DNA of 64,000 nt from Bog-756 sp963718405. GTDB lineage: Bacteria; Actinomycetota; Acidimicrobiia; Acidimicrobiales; RAAP-2. The DNA is taken from assembly GCA_963718405.1 (NCBI GenBank), contig CAVQYZ010000002.1:1178001-1242000 (forward strand). The letters are read 5' to 3'. This document shows positions 49,051-58,280 of this stretch, piece by piece. Position 1 is the first letter of the stretch. The number at the start of each line of letters is the position of its first letter. The position numbers and the translations under genes are program-made. Below the pieces are notes generated by a model, which worked only from the letters and a program-made list of their open reading frames with translations, was not told where the DNA came from and made no database searches.

Positions 49051-50272
49051 GCCGCTGGCCGGCGTGCACGGCACCCCTACCGCCTCCGAGGCACCCGGGC
49101 CGACGGTGCCGGTCCGGGTGCAGCCCGCGCCGGACCGTCCACCATTGCAACAACCCCGGGAGGCTCGACGGTGGGCCGTCCGCCCGCCTCGCTGGGTCCT
49201 TCGACCTGTGGTCATCTTCGTGGCCTCGCGTGTGGTCACGGTAGTGACGTTGTTCATCACTGCTGCTGTCACCCATCAGAGCCTGGACTCCAAGGTCGAC
49301 CGTTGGGACAGCCGGTGGTTCCTCCGGGCCGCCAACCACGGTTGGCCCACCCATATCCCCCCGGGGCAGGGACCGCCGGTCAGGTCGACCATCGCCTTCT
49401 TCCCCCTGTTCCCGCTGACCATCCGGTGGCTCTCGGCCGTCACCGGATGGTCCCTGCTGACCTCTGGCGTGATCATCACGTCGCTGACCGGGCTCACGGC
49501 CATGATCGCCGTCTGGATGCTGGTCCGCCACTTCGCCGACCAGCCTTCTGCCGATCGGGCCACCCTGTTGGTGGCGGTGTTCCCGGGCAGCTTCGTGCTG
49601 AGCCTGGTGTACTCCGAGGGCCTGGCCATCACGTTGTTGGCCCTGGGCCTGCTGGCCCTGATGCAGCGGCGTTGGGTGGCGGCCGGGGTACTCGGGATGC
49701 TGGCCACGGCGACCTCACCGATCGCCCTGGCGTTCGAGGTCAGCACGGTGTGGTGCGCCTACCGGGCCATCGCCGGGCGTCGTGACTGGCGGTCGCTGGC
49801 CGCTCCGGTGCTGACCCCGCTGGGCTTCATCGCCTACCAGGTGTACCTGTGGCGCCACACCGGCCAGCTGAACGCCTGGCGCATCACCGAGCGCAAGGGT
49901 TGGTACAGCTACCCGTCGCTGCTCTACCCCGTCCATCTGGTGGTGGAGTTCGTGCGCGACCCGGTGGCCAATACCATCACCACCGACTTCCTGGTCGTCG
50001 GCATCGCCCTGGCCGTCTTCGGCGCCGTGGTGGCCATCCGGACCCGGCTGCCGATGCCCCTCCTCCTCTACGGACTGTCGGCGGCCCTCCTCGGAATGGT
50101 GGCGGCACCGGTGGGCCTCAGGCCCCGCTTCGTCTTCTTGGCCTTCCCCCTGATCATTGCCGTGGGAGTGTGGCTGCGGGGTCGGGTGTACTGGGCGGTG
50201 GTCTCGTTCTCGGTGATCCTCCTGGCCACGCTGATGGCCTACTCCATCACCTCGTGGAAGGTTTTTCCCTAA
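49040..50272 (+). CDS. PIG-V-like GT-C mannosyltransferase
   Basis: A 410-residue membrane protein with a 45-residue soluble N-terminus and about 9-10 hydrophobic segments. Seen: SKVDRWDSRWFLRAANHGW, with the outer-loop DxDRWF pattern of PIG-V-type transferases, and AFFPLFPLTIRW, RPRFVFLAFPLI. It uses a lipid-linked sugar donor. It overlaps the MptB-like gene by 11 bases, so the two are co-translated. The acceptor is unknown. Confidence 0.8.
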   Translation: MSPEPLAGVHGTPTASEAPGPTVPVRVQPAPDRPPLQQPREARRWAVRPPRWVLRPVVIFVASRVVTVVTLFITAAVTHQSLDSKVDRWDSRWFLRAANHGWPTHIPPGQGPPVRSTIAFFPLFPLTIRWLSAVTGWSLLTSGVIITSLTGLTAMIAVWMLVRHFADQPSADRATLLVAVFPGSFVLSLVYSEGLAITLLALGLLALMQRRWVAAGVLGMLATATSPIALAFEVSTVWCAYRAIAGRRDWRSLAAPVLTPLGFIAYQVYLWRHTGQLNAWRITERKGWYSYPSLLYPVHLVVEFVRDPVANTITTDFLVVGIALAVFGAVVAIRTRLPMPLLLYGLSAALLGMVAAPVGLRPRFVFLAFPLIIAVGVWLRGRVYWAVVSFSVILLATLMAYSITSWKVFP

Positions 50273-50464
50273 GGGCCCGGTGACGGCAGGAACGAGAGGG
50301 GCCGAGGGCCCAACCGACCGCATGCCCCCAACCACGGGGCGGTACCATCGTGGCCGTGGGACGAGGCCGGGGACCTCGGATCCATGGCGGTGGGCGGGTC
50401 CGGGTACTTGTCGTGCCGACCAGATGTGCACCATGCCGACCAGGAGTGGTGTCCGAAAGGGGAG

Positions 50465-52327
50465 ATGACCATCACACCACTCGAGCCGGGACGCCCGGTC
50501 ACCCTGGCGGGGCCGGAGGGTGCCATCGGCGACGGCCTGCCCATGCCGGAGCCCGACCCGGGAGCGGGCCGGGCCCAAGGTGCCACGGTAATCACCGGAC
50601 CGGTGGAGCGGGGCATCTGGAGCCTGGTATGGCTCGGGGTCATCATCGGGGGGATCGGCCTGTGGGCCTCGTGGACCTCGTGGTGGTTCGGCGCGGTGGC
50701 CGCGCCGGCCGTGCTGCTGGTCGGCGCCGTGGGGCTGGCGGTCACCTGGCTGGTGAAGAACCCCCGGTCGCAGGGCATCCAGTTGTCGGCCATGGGTTCG
50801 GTGGTGGTGATGACCCTGATCTCCCAAGGGATCGGCATCCACACCCGGGTCTTCTACAGCACCGACTCGGCCGCCTTCAATCAGGTGGCGGCCCGCCTCA
50901 TGGTGCACGGGATCAATCCCTACACCGCCTCGATGAACTCGGCCTCGAAGCTCTTGAACGGCGCCTCCAACTACTGGACGTACACGGTGACCGGATCCCA
51001 CGTGGCCGCGGTGTCCTATCCGGCCGGTTCGTTCCTCTTCGATGTCCCGGCCATGTTGTTGGGCTTCCACCACGAGGTGGTCGACTGGATGGACCTGTAC
51101 GCCTGGATCATCACCGGGGTCCTCATCTACGTCCTGGTGCCGGTCACCGTGCGCTGGCTCGCTCCCCTGCTCCTACTGGTCTCCCTCTTCACCGGGGCCT
51201 TTGCCTCCGGTGGCACCGATGCCGCCTTCCTGCCGTTCCTGGTCCTGGCGGTGTGGCAGTGGGACCGCTTCGGGCTCGACCGGAGCGCGGGCTTGGCCCG
51301 GTGGATGGGCCCGGTGGCCCTGGGACTGGCCTGCTCGATCAAGCAGACACCCTGGTTCTGCATCCCGTTCCTGGTGGTGGGAGTGTTCATCGAGGCCAGA
51401 AACTCGGGTCGGAAGCCCTGGCCCCTGGCCGGACGGTACCTGGCCATCGTGATCGGTGTCTTCGCCGTCATCAACCTGCCCTTCGTCATCTGGTCGCCCA
51501 CGGCCTGGATACGGGACACCATCCTCCCGTTCAACCAGCCCCTGGTCACCGACGGCCAGGGGTTGGTCACCCTGGCGCTCCACGGCATCGGTGGAGGGGT
51601 ATCGATGCGGCTGCTCTCGGTGGCCGGCCTCTTGGTGTTGGTGGCCCTACTGGCGGCACTGGTGGTCTGGTACCCGCGTATGAAGCCGGCCTGGATGCTG
51701 CTGCTCCCGATCGGCTTCTTCGTGGCACCGAGGAGCCTGTTCACCTATCTGATCGACCTCTACCCGGCGGCCCTGGTGGCGGCGGTCACCGTCTCGGCCG
51801 TGCGGCGACCCGAGGCCCGGGCGGCCCGGGCCCACGCCACCCGACGTTCGGGGAGACCACTGGTGCTGGCCGTGGCGATCCCGATGGCCGCGGCAGTGGC
51901 TCTGACCGTGCTGGCTTTCCTGTCAGCACCGCTGGAGCTCGGGGTTCGTTCGGTGCGGGTGTCGCCGGGTGCCGCCCTCATCAACGCCGTGACCCTCCGC
52001 GTGGCCAACACCACCGGCCGGACCGTCGAGCCCCGATTCATGATCAACGTGGGCAGTGATCACCCCAACGGGTTCTGGCACCAGGCCGGCGGTGGCCAGA
52101 TAGCCATCGGACCCCACCAGTCCCTCGTAGTGACCCTCCAGCCACCGGGGCCTTTCGGGGCCCCGGCACACGACAGCAACTGGTTGGTGGAGGCCTACAC
52201 CTCGTCGCCCGAGGCCCTCAGCACCTCCCCGCTCATGTACTGGACGCTCGGAAGCACCCCCGGGGTGCCCACCCCGCCCGCTCCGGCCGGCCGGCGGGCC
52301 GGGGAGGCCCCCGGGTACCACCGGTAG
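50465..52327 (+). CDS. Multi-span membrane glycosyltransferase-like protein
   Basis: A 620-residue protein with about 12 hydrophobic segments. Seen: STDSAAFNQVAARLMVHGINPYTASM in an outer loop, of the GT-C type, SFLFDVPAMLL, SGGTDAAFLPFLVLA and ACSIKQTPWFCIPFL, then a soluble C-terminal domain of about 130 residues that looks beta-rich. AAAGGGGAG decides the ATG at 50465. It lies 192 bases after the PIG-V-like gene. Probably a polyprenol-dependent sugar transferase. Confidence 0.72.
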   Translation: MTITPLEPGRPVTLAGPEGAIGDGLPMPEPDPGAGRAQGATVITGPVERGIWSLVWLGVIIGGIGLWASWTSWWFGAVAAPAVLLVGAVGLAVTWLVKNPRSQGIQLSAMGSVVVMTLISQGIGIHTRVFYSTDSAAFNQVAARLMVHGINPYTASMNSASKLLNGASNYWTYTVTGSHVAAVSYPAGSFLFDVPAMLLGFHHEVVDWMDLYAWIITGVLIYVLVPVTVRWLAPLLLLVSLFTGAFASGGTDAAFLPFLVLAVWQWDRFGLDRSAGLARWMGPVALGLACSIKQTPWFCIPFLVVGVFIEARNSGRKPWPLAGRYLAIVIGVFAVINLPFVIWSPTAWIRDTILPFNQPLVTDGQGLVTLALHGIGGGVSMRLLSVAGLLVLVALLAALVVWYPRMKPAWMLLLPIGFFVAPRSLFTYLIDLYPAALVAAVTVSAVRRPEARAARAHATRRSGRPLVLAVAIPMAAAVALTVLAFLSAPLELGVRSVRVSPGAALINAVTLRVANTTGRTVEPRFMINVGSDHPNGFWHQAGGGQIAIGPHQSLVVTLQPPGPFGAPAHDSNWLVEAYTSSPEALSTSPLMYWTLGSTPGVPTPPAPAGRRAGEAPGYHR

Positions 52328-52370
52328 GATGGCGTGGCGCCCAAAAGGGGCCCGTGACAGGAGGCAGCAG

Positions 52371-53561
52371 ATGGGTGACGTCGAAGGTCTGGGCCATCCG
52401 GTGTTCGACGCCGACAACCACTACTACGAGGCCCTCGACGCCTTCACCCGCCACCTCGACCCGGCCCTGGGCCCCCGGGTCATCCAGTGGTCCGAGGTCA
52501 ACGGCCGGCGGTATCACGTCATCGGCGGGAGAGTCAGCCGGGCCGTGACCAATCCGACCTTCGACCCGGTGGCGCTGCCCGGGGCCATGTACGACTACTT
52601 CCGGGGCAATCCGGACCAGCGGAACCCGATGGAGTTCCTCTCCCGGCGGGAGCCCATCCGGCCGGCCTACCGCCAGCCCGAGGCCCGTCTGGCCGCCCTC
52701 GACGCCCAGGGCATGGCCGGTTGCCTCCTGTTCCCGACCCTGGGGATGATCTACGAGGAGCCGTTGGCCCACGATCCCGAGGCGGTCTGCCACCTCTTCC
52801 GGGCTTTCAATCGCTGGCTGGTGGAGGACTGGACGTTCGACTACCAGGGTCGCATCTACGCCGCCCCCTACATCACCCTGGCCGACCCGGCCTGGGCCGC
52901 CGAGGAGCTGGCCTGGGCCTTGGACCACGGGGCCCGCACCGTGGTCATGCGCCCCGCCGCCCCGACCACCGCGGTGGGGCGGCGCAACCCCTTCGACCCC
53001 ATGTTCGACGGCTTCTGGGGCCTGGCCAACGAGTCGGGTATCGCCGTGGTCGTCCATGCCGCCGACAGCGGTGGCTCGTCCAACGGCTACGCCGCGGACG
53101 GGTTCGGTGCCACGTTCTCGGGCGGTTGGAAGCCGTCCATCAAGACCTTCGCCATCGAGCAGGCCATCCGTGACTACCTCCTCACCCTGATCTTCGAGAA
53201 CCACTTCGAGCGGTTCCCCAATCTGCGGATCGCCTCCGTGGAGAACGGGGCGGAGTACCTTCCCGACCTCATCAAAAAGATCCGGTCGACCTCCAACAAG
53301 ATGCCCGGGTACTGGAAGCACGATCCGGTCGAGACGCTGCGGCGCCACGTCTGGATCAACCCGTTCTGGGAGGACGACGTCTATCAGGTGGCCGAATGCA
53401 TCGGCACCGACCGGGTCATCTTCGGTTCGGACTGGCCCCATATCGAAGCCCTGCCCGAGCCGATGGAGTACGTGCGGGAGCTCAAGAACTTCGACGGTGA
53501 CGAGCGCCGCAAGATCCTCTACGACAACGTGTCGGAGTTGATCACCCTGGCGCCCACCTGA
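52371..53561 (+). CDS. Amidohydrolase-family (COG2159-type) metal-dependent hydrolase
   Basis: A 396-residue TIM-barrel hydrolase. Seen: VFDADNHYYE (metal-binding D and H), VVVHAADSG, SVENGAEYLPDL and IFGSDWPHIEA, the ordered metal ligands of the amidohydrolase-2 (ACMSD-like) group. Members decarboxylate or hydrolyse aromatic acids. AGGAGGCAGCAG decides the ATG at 52371. A likely -10, TAGGAT, lies at 52325-52330. It is convergent with the LCP gene and 24 bases from it. Confidence 0.88.
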   Translation: MGDVEGLGHPVFDADNHYYEALDAFTRHLDPALGPRVIQWSEVNGRRYHVIGGRVSRAVTNPTFDPVALPGAMYDYFRGNPDQRNPMEFLSRREPIRPAYRQPEARLAALDAQGMAGCLLFPTLGMIYEEPLAHDPEAVCHLFRAFNRWLVEDWTFDYQGRIYAAPYITLADPAWAAEELAWALDHGARTVVMRPAAPTTAVGRRNPFDPMFDGFWGLANESGIAVVVHAADSGGSSNGYAADGFGATFSGGWKPSIKTFAIEQAIRDYLLTLIFENHFERFPNLRIASVENGAEYLPDLIKKIRSTSNKMPGYWKHDPVETLRRHVWINPFWEDDVYQVAECIGTDRVIFGSDWPHIEALPEPMEYVRELKNFDGDERRKILYDNVSELITLAPT

Positions 53562-53585
53562 GGGGCTGCGCCCTCGGCGCCCCGG

Positions 53586-55379
53586 TCAACCGACCGGATT
53601 CTGCACCGGGACGGTCGGGGTGGCTCCGGCCGGGCAGGACCTCGGGTCCCAGGGCTCGAGACCGGTGTTCGACGGTGACGGTGCGGCAATCGCCGCGGCC
53701 GCGGGCGAGGTGGTGGACGTCGTGGTGGTGGGGGGAACCGTGGCGGTGGTTGGCGTGGCAGACGGAGCTGTGGAGGCGGTTGTGGGCGCCGGCGCCGGGG
53801 CGTCCACCGCGAACTGGGAGCCGGTGACCACGGTGACCTGGGCGTTGTCGGCGACCAGGGTGGGGTCGAAGGCCATGATGACCGAGCCGGTCATGGAGTC
53901 GGCCACCTTTTCGGCCGCGGCCTCGATGGCCGGGCTTCGGGATCCGTAGTACACGACGGTCTCGGCCACATCCCCCACCGGAGTGGAATCCCCCACCCCG
54001 ACGGTGTGGAAGCCCAGAGCGCTGAGAGCGGACGCGGTGTCGCTGGCCTGGTTGTAGGCACCGGTCCCGTTCATGACCGAGACGCTGACCGAGGCCGCCG
54101 CGGGCAGTGGGGTCCCGGTCATGGTGTCGGTGCCGGGCGCTACGCCCAACAGGGTGTCGATGGCGGTCTGGTCCTGGGTCTGGCTGGGGAACTCCACATC
54201 GCCGTAGCTCCCGCCCTGATACTGGAGGGAGCCGCCCGACCCGTCTGGATCGTCGACCACCGCCACCGGGAGGGTCAGCTGGGGTACCGAGTTCACGTTG
54301 ACGGAATGGAAGGCCAGCACCAGGTTGGCCATGTCGCTCACCGGCCAGTTCTGGTCGAAGGTGAGATCGGCCTTGACCGAATTGATGAGGTTGATGTCGG
54401 CCACGGGGTTTCCGAGGCCCTGCTTGGCTACGGCCGTGGCCAGCACCCGCAAGAACTCGTGATCCCGACGGATGCGGGCCAGGTCGCTGAGGTTCTCCTG
54501 CGTCCAGTACGCGGCGTAGTTGCTGTCGCCGGGTTGCTTGTACTGCAGGTGGCGGGCCCGCACGACCTCCAGGGCCTGGGTCCCGTTGAGGTGCACGCAG
54601 GTGGCGGCCTGGACGTTGAGCCCGGATTCGGCGTCGAAGACCGAGATCGGGAACGACATGTTGATGCCCCCGAGGGCGTCCACCACGTTGGCGAACTGGT
54701 CGAAGTTGAGCGAGACGGTGTGTTGGATGGGGATCCCGAAGTCCTCTTCGATGGCCGACACCAGCTGGGTGAGACCTTCGAACAGCCCGGCATCGACCTT
54801 GTTGGCCCCGTCGCTACGGGCATTGGGGATGAACAGGTCGCGGGGGATGGACAAGAGGGCCAGCTGATGGGTGGCCGGGTCGGCGTGGAGGATCATGATC
54901 ACGTCGCTGTTCACCCCGTTGACGCCCTGGGAGCACAGCCCGTAGGCCGCGTTCTGCACGGCGAGGGCGCACCGCGAGGTGGACCCCACCATCAAGATGT
55001 TCTCGGTCCCGGCCTCCTTGCCGGTGGTGAGCGCTCCGGTCAGTCCTTTGACCTGGACGCGTTTGAGGTCGTGGGTGAGGTAGTAGGTGTAGCCCGCCCC
55101 GCCGGCCACCAGCACCAAGAGCACGCTCAGACCGATGATCAACCCCAGTCGGAGCCGGTGCCGACCCTTGGCCTTCTTGCCCTTGGTCTTTTTGGCCGAA
55201 TGGCGGGGAGCCCGGTGCTCGCCTTTTGCCTGGCGCATCTGACTGCCCAGCTGCTGGAGACCGGCCTCGTTCGCTACGGGCCGGGATCGTGGCACACCGC
55301 CAGCCGGTGACCCGTCCCGTCCGTCGGTGCCCGAATGACCACTGACTCGAAGCGGGGCGGACTCCTCCGGTTGTGCCAT
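53586..55379 (-). CDS. LytR-CpsA-Psr (LCP) envelope ligase with LytR_C domain
   Basis: A 597-residue enzyme that attaches glycopolymers to peptidoglycan from polyprenol-linked donors. Seen: a basic cytosolic N-terminus of 76 residues, one membrane segment (about 77-99), an LCP domain with VIMILHADPATHQLALLSIPRDLFIP (the Asp and Arg pair) and NKVDAGLFEG, a LytR_C domain (about 430-510) with VSVMNGTGAYNQASDTASAL, and a Thr/Ala/Pro-rich tail. Two Cys in SRCALAVQNAAYGLC may form a disulphide. It fits the nearby glycan enzymes. Confidence 0.93.
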   Translation of the reverse strand: MAQPEESAPLRVSGHSGTDGRDGSPAGGVPRSRPVANEAGLQQLGSQMRQAKGEHRAPRHSAKKTKGKKAKGRHRLRLGLIIGLSVLLVLVAGGAGYTYYLTHDLKRVQVKGLTGALTTGKEAGTENILMVGSTSRCALAVQNAAYGLCSQGVNGVNSDVIMILHADPATHQLALLSIPRDLFIPNARSDGANKVDAGLFEGLTQLVSAIEEDFGIPIQHTVSLNFDQFANVVDALGGINMSFPISVFDAESGLNVQAATCVHLNGTQALEVVRARHLQYKQPGDSNYAAYWTQENLSDLARIRRDHEFLRVLATAVAKQGLGNPVADINLINSVKADLTFDQNWPVSDMANLVLAFHSVNVNSVPQLTLPVAVVDDPDGSGGSLQYQGGSYGDVEFPSQTQDQTAIDTLLGVAPGTDTMTGTPLPAAASVSVSVMNGTGAYNQASDTASALSALGFHTVGVGDSTPVGDVAETVVYYGSRSPAIEAAAEKVADSMTGSVIMAFDPTLVADNAQVTVVTGSQFAVDAPAPAPTTASTAPSATPTTATVPPTTTTSTTSPAAAAIAAPSPSNTGLEPWDPRSCPAGATPTVPVQNPVG

Positions 55380-55563
55380 CAGACAGCCCGGCTCGCTGGC
55401 GACATCCCGTCAGGGTGAGGGATCGTTCCGGTACCGACGGCGCCGGCGGAAACCCGCCCGCGAAGACCAGAACCACTCATAGAGGTGCAGCGTAGCAATG
55501 GTGACGGCCAATTTGGCGCCACTGGGCCTGCCGTCCCAGCGAGGCTTGCGTGGCCCCCCGGGG

Positions 55564-55776
55564 TCAGGGCAGCGCCGAGGGTTTGACGGCCTCGATGTCC
55601 TCGGGATCCGGGACGATGTTGCCCTCGGAATCGAGGATGGGGGCGAGCAGGTGGAGATCGGGGTTGTCAAGGTCCGGAGCATTGGGGTCCAGGCCCTGCT
55701 CGGCGCAGAATCTCAGCAGACGGCGCTCCTGCGCCAACCGCAGCTGGTGTCCGCTGACTTCTTCCTGCTCTGCCAT
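55564..55776 (-). CDS. Small acidic hypothetical protein
   Basis: A 70-residue protein starting MAEQEEVSGHQLRLAQERRLL and ending VPDPEDIEAVKPSALP. N-terminal helix, then an acidic Asp/Leu-rich stretch (LDPNAPDLDNPDLHLLAPILD). GGAGAGGA is well placed before the ATG, and the frame further upstream is antisense to the cyclase gene. The single Cys (RFCAEQ) is not part of a motif. Function unknown; alone on this strand between LCP and the cyclase. Confidence 0.6.
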   Translation of the reverse strand: MAEQEEVSGHQLRLAQERRLLRFCAEQGLDPNAPDLDNPDLHLLAPILDSEGNIVPDPEDIEAVKPSALP

Positions 55777-55923
55777 CCCGTGGTCCTCTCCGATTGCCTG
55801 GCCCCTCCCCCCATTGTGTACCCGATCTGGCGGTGGTCCCGGGCGCAGGGGGCAAAGTCCTCTCCGAGCGTGGTCACCGGGGATGGCCCCGGCGGAGCCG
55901 GTCGTCGTGTGTACTGATGGCCT

Positions 55924-57009
55924 GTGAAACCTGAAGAGCTGGCGGAACTCGGTGTGTACGACCCCGATGGCCCTGAGGCCGAGGTGCGTTTGGAGCTCCT
56001 GGGCTACCTGACGGAGCTGGGGGCGACCCCAGAGGAGCTGGTTACGTTCCAGGACACGCTCCCGGCGCTGGCCGGAGTGTTGGCCATCAGGGGTGGCCCG
56101 GCACTGACCTTGGAGGAGACGGCCGAACGGTCGGGCCTGACAGCCGACGAGGTCCGGGCCCTGGCTCGCACGGCGGGCATCCCCGACCCTGAGCCCGACG
56201 TCCCGGTCTTCACCGCGGGCTTCGTGCACTTCGCCGCGGGCATGGCCCAGGTGGCAGGGGTATTCGGCGAAGACGCCGCCAACCAGTTGATCCGGGTCTT
56301 CGGGCTGGCCATGTCCCGGATAGCCGATGCCGCCATTTCGTCGTTTCTGGTGAACGTGGCACCGTCGGCCCAGGCCGAGGATCCTGTCGGCCTGGGAGTG
56401 GCCCGGGCCAATGCCCAAGCCGCATCGTTGTTGCCCCTGATGGGACCGGCCCTGGACACCCTGTTCCGTCAGCACCTCCTCATTGCCCGGCGGTTGACCA
56501 CATCGGACACGGATGTGGTCGGATTCGAGACCCGGCAACTGGTGGTGGGCTTCGTGGACCTGGTGGGATCCACGGAGTTGGGAGAGATCCTCGACATGAG
56601 CGAGCTCGGGGCGACCCTCAGCGACTTCGAGAACATCGCCACCGAAACCATCACCGAGGGTGGTGGCCGGGTGGTCAAGCTCATCGGCGACGAGATCATG
56701 TTCACCGCACCCGGTGCCTTCGAGGCCGCGTCGATCGCCATCGACCTGGCCGACGCCTTCGACGACCATCCGACCGTTCCCCAGGTTCGGGCCGCCCTGG
56801 CCAGTGGCGAGGTCATGCTCCGGGACGGCGATGTCTTCGGTCCCGTGGTGAATCTGGCCAGCCGGGCGGCCAAGGTGGCCCGTCCGGGGGAGGTGGTCAC
56901 CACCGCCGACGTGGCGGCCGATGCCGCCCTCCCCCACTCGAGCGTGGGTCACCATCACCTGAACGGAATCCCCGGCGAGGTCGAGCTCTACCAACTCATC
57001 CGGAACTGA
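55924..57009 (+). CDS. Class III nucleotidyl cyclase with N-terminal regulatory domain
   Basis: A 361-residue cytosolic cyclase. Residues 1-200 form a helical regulatory domain (EELVTFQDTLPALAGVLAI, QLIRVFGLAMSRIADAAI) like the pH-sensing N-terminus of mycobacterial Rv1264. The catalytic domain has metal Asp212 (VGFVDLVGSTELGE), Asp256 and Lys252 (VVKLIGDEIMF), Asp303 (LRDGDVFG), and Asn310/Arg314 (VNLASR). All active-site residues for cAMP formation are present. The GTG start lies in a clear gap. A homodimer is expected. Confidence 0.9.
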   Translation: MKPEELAELGVYDPDGPEAEVRLELLGYLTELGATPEELVTFQDTLPALAGVLAIRGGPALTLEETAERSGLTADEVRALARTAGIPDPEPDVPVFTAGFVHFAAGMAQVAGVFGEDAANQLIRVFGLAMSRIADAAISSFLVNVAPSAQAEDPVGLGVARANAQAASLLPLMGPALDTLFRQHLLIARRLTTSDTDVVGFETRQLVVGFVDLVGSTELGEILDMSELGATLSDFENIATETITEGGGRVVKLIGDEIMFTAPGAFEAASIAIDLADAFDDHPTVPQVRAALASGEVMLRDGDVFGPVVNLASRAAKVARPGEVVTTADVAADAALPHSSVGHHHLNGIPGEVELYQLIRN

Positions 57010-57036
57010 AGCGGCCGTCGTCGGCGAACCCGTCGC

Positions 57037-57660
57037 TCAGCCCGAGGGCCGTCTCTCGCCGGCTCTGCGTCGGTCCCGCCGGTCCATCAGATCGAGGATG
57101 CTCAAGTGGACCACGGTCAGTTGCTCCTCACAGTCGGCGATGTCCCGGGCCAGCTCCTCGAGCTCGGATACGCCCCCGGGGAACAGATCCTCACGGGCTC
57201 CCCGCTTGGCCTTCTGGCTCATCACGTCCCATGCCGACGGTCCGCCCTTCTCCGAGGTCAGGGACCAGGCGCTATGGACGGCCTCGTTACGACGTCGGCG
57301 AAGCTTGTTGGCACTCCGTCGCCAGAGCCTGAAGTCCGACAGCTCGTTTGCCGCCTCGTCTCCGTAGGAGGACAGGAGGGCCTCGATGGTCTCCCAGACG
57401 TTCTCGACGCGCTGGCCGGCCACCACGGCCCGGGCCAACGCCTCGTCACGACTGCCGACCAGGCCCATGAGGACCAGTCCCGAGGCGATTTCGATGAGCG
57501 ACCAGTTGGCGGCTATCCGACCCAGGGCCCGGTGCAGATTGTCCTCATCACCATCGGTCTGATGTCCGTCGTCCGGGCGCGTCGACCGGGACCTGCCGGA
57601 GAACCGCAGGACCCTTCCGCCGCTCTTGGAGGGCAGGATGCTTCGGAGTTGGCGTCTCAT
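57037..57660 (-). CDS. Hypothetical helical protein with a HEPN-like RNEAVH motif
   Basis: A 207-residue, mostly helical protein. After a basic N-terminus (about 1-40) come long helices (AALGRIAANWSLIEIASGLVLMGL-like, VENVWETIEALLSSYG) and RRRRNEAVHSAWSL, which fits the Rx4H signature of HEPN-fold nucleases and binding proteins. The motif alone does not prove an active RNase; no antitoxin-like partner is next to it. Convergent with the cyclase gene. Confidence 0.6.
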   Translation of the reverse strand: MRRQLRSILPSKSGGRVLRFSGRSRSTRPDDGHQTDGDEDNLHRALGRIAANWSLIEIASGLVLMGLVGSRDEALARAVVAGQRVENVWETIEALLSSYGDEAANELSDFRLWRRSANKLRRRRNEAVHSAWSLTSEKGGPSAWDVMSQKAKRGAREDLFPGGVSELEELARDIADCEEQLTVVHLSILDLMDRRDRRRAGERRPSG

Positions 57661-57730
57661 GGTTCGTTCGGCCGCTACCGGTAGTGCGACGTGGGACGGT
57701 GCCGACCCCGCCGAAATCTACCGCTGGGTC

Positions 57731-58177
57731 CTAGCCGACAGGGAGGCCGAGAGCACCCTTGATGTCGTCGATGGCCGCCTGTTCGGCCTCGCTGACCTCC
57801 ACGCCGTGCTCCCGGTGGGCGGCGGCGACGTTGTGGGTCAGGGTGACGATGAACTGGCGATAGTCCTCGAGCTCCGCCGGGGTGGCCTTGCTCTGGAGAA
57901 GGGCTATCGCGTCCCGTAGGTGCTTCAGGCCCTGCTGCTTGAGCTCGTCCGCCGAGTGGAAGTGCGTGTGGTCACGCTCGGGCTTGACCGCCACGATCTC
58001 ATCGAGCAGTTCACTATCGCCGTGCTGCTGGCGTGCGGCCACGTAGGACTTGGCCAGGGCGATGGCCTCGCGGAACGAGCCCCCACGTTGGGCCGTGACC
58101 ACGATCATGCCGGCCGTGGGCGGGGCCTCCAGCACCAGCTGCCATTCCTCGGTGGTGAAATCGGACTTGGAGGTCAT
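57731..58177 (-). CDS. Conserved hypothetical helical protein
   Basis: A 148-residue helical protein beginning SDFTTEEWQLVLEAPPTAGMIVV, then GGSFREAIALAKSYVAAR, SELLDEIVAVKPERDHTHFHS and LEDYRQFIVTLTHNVAAAHREHG. The pattern recurs in actinobacteria as a conserved uncharacterised family. A His cluster (HTHFHS, about 77-82) could bind a metal. It ends with an acidic helix. Alone on the strand; 70 bases from the HEPN-like gene. Confidence 0.7.
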   Translation of the reverse strand: MTSKSDFTTEEWQLVLEAPPTAGMIVVTAQRGGSFREAIALAKSYVAARQQHGDSELLDEIVAVKPERDHTHFHSADELKQQGLKHLRDAIALLQSKATPAELEDYRQFIVTLTHNVAAAHREHGVEVSEAEQAAIDDIKGALGLPVG

Positions 58178-58280
58178 GGTCTCTCCGAACTCTCGTCAGG
58201 TCTGGCTCCGTACGCCCCCACCGTATCGACCGGTGAGGGACCTGTCGGACCGTGCCTCCGGGTCGGGGCTCCCGGCCGGG

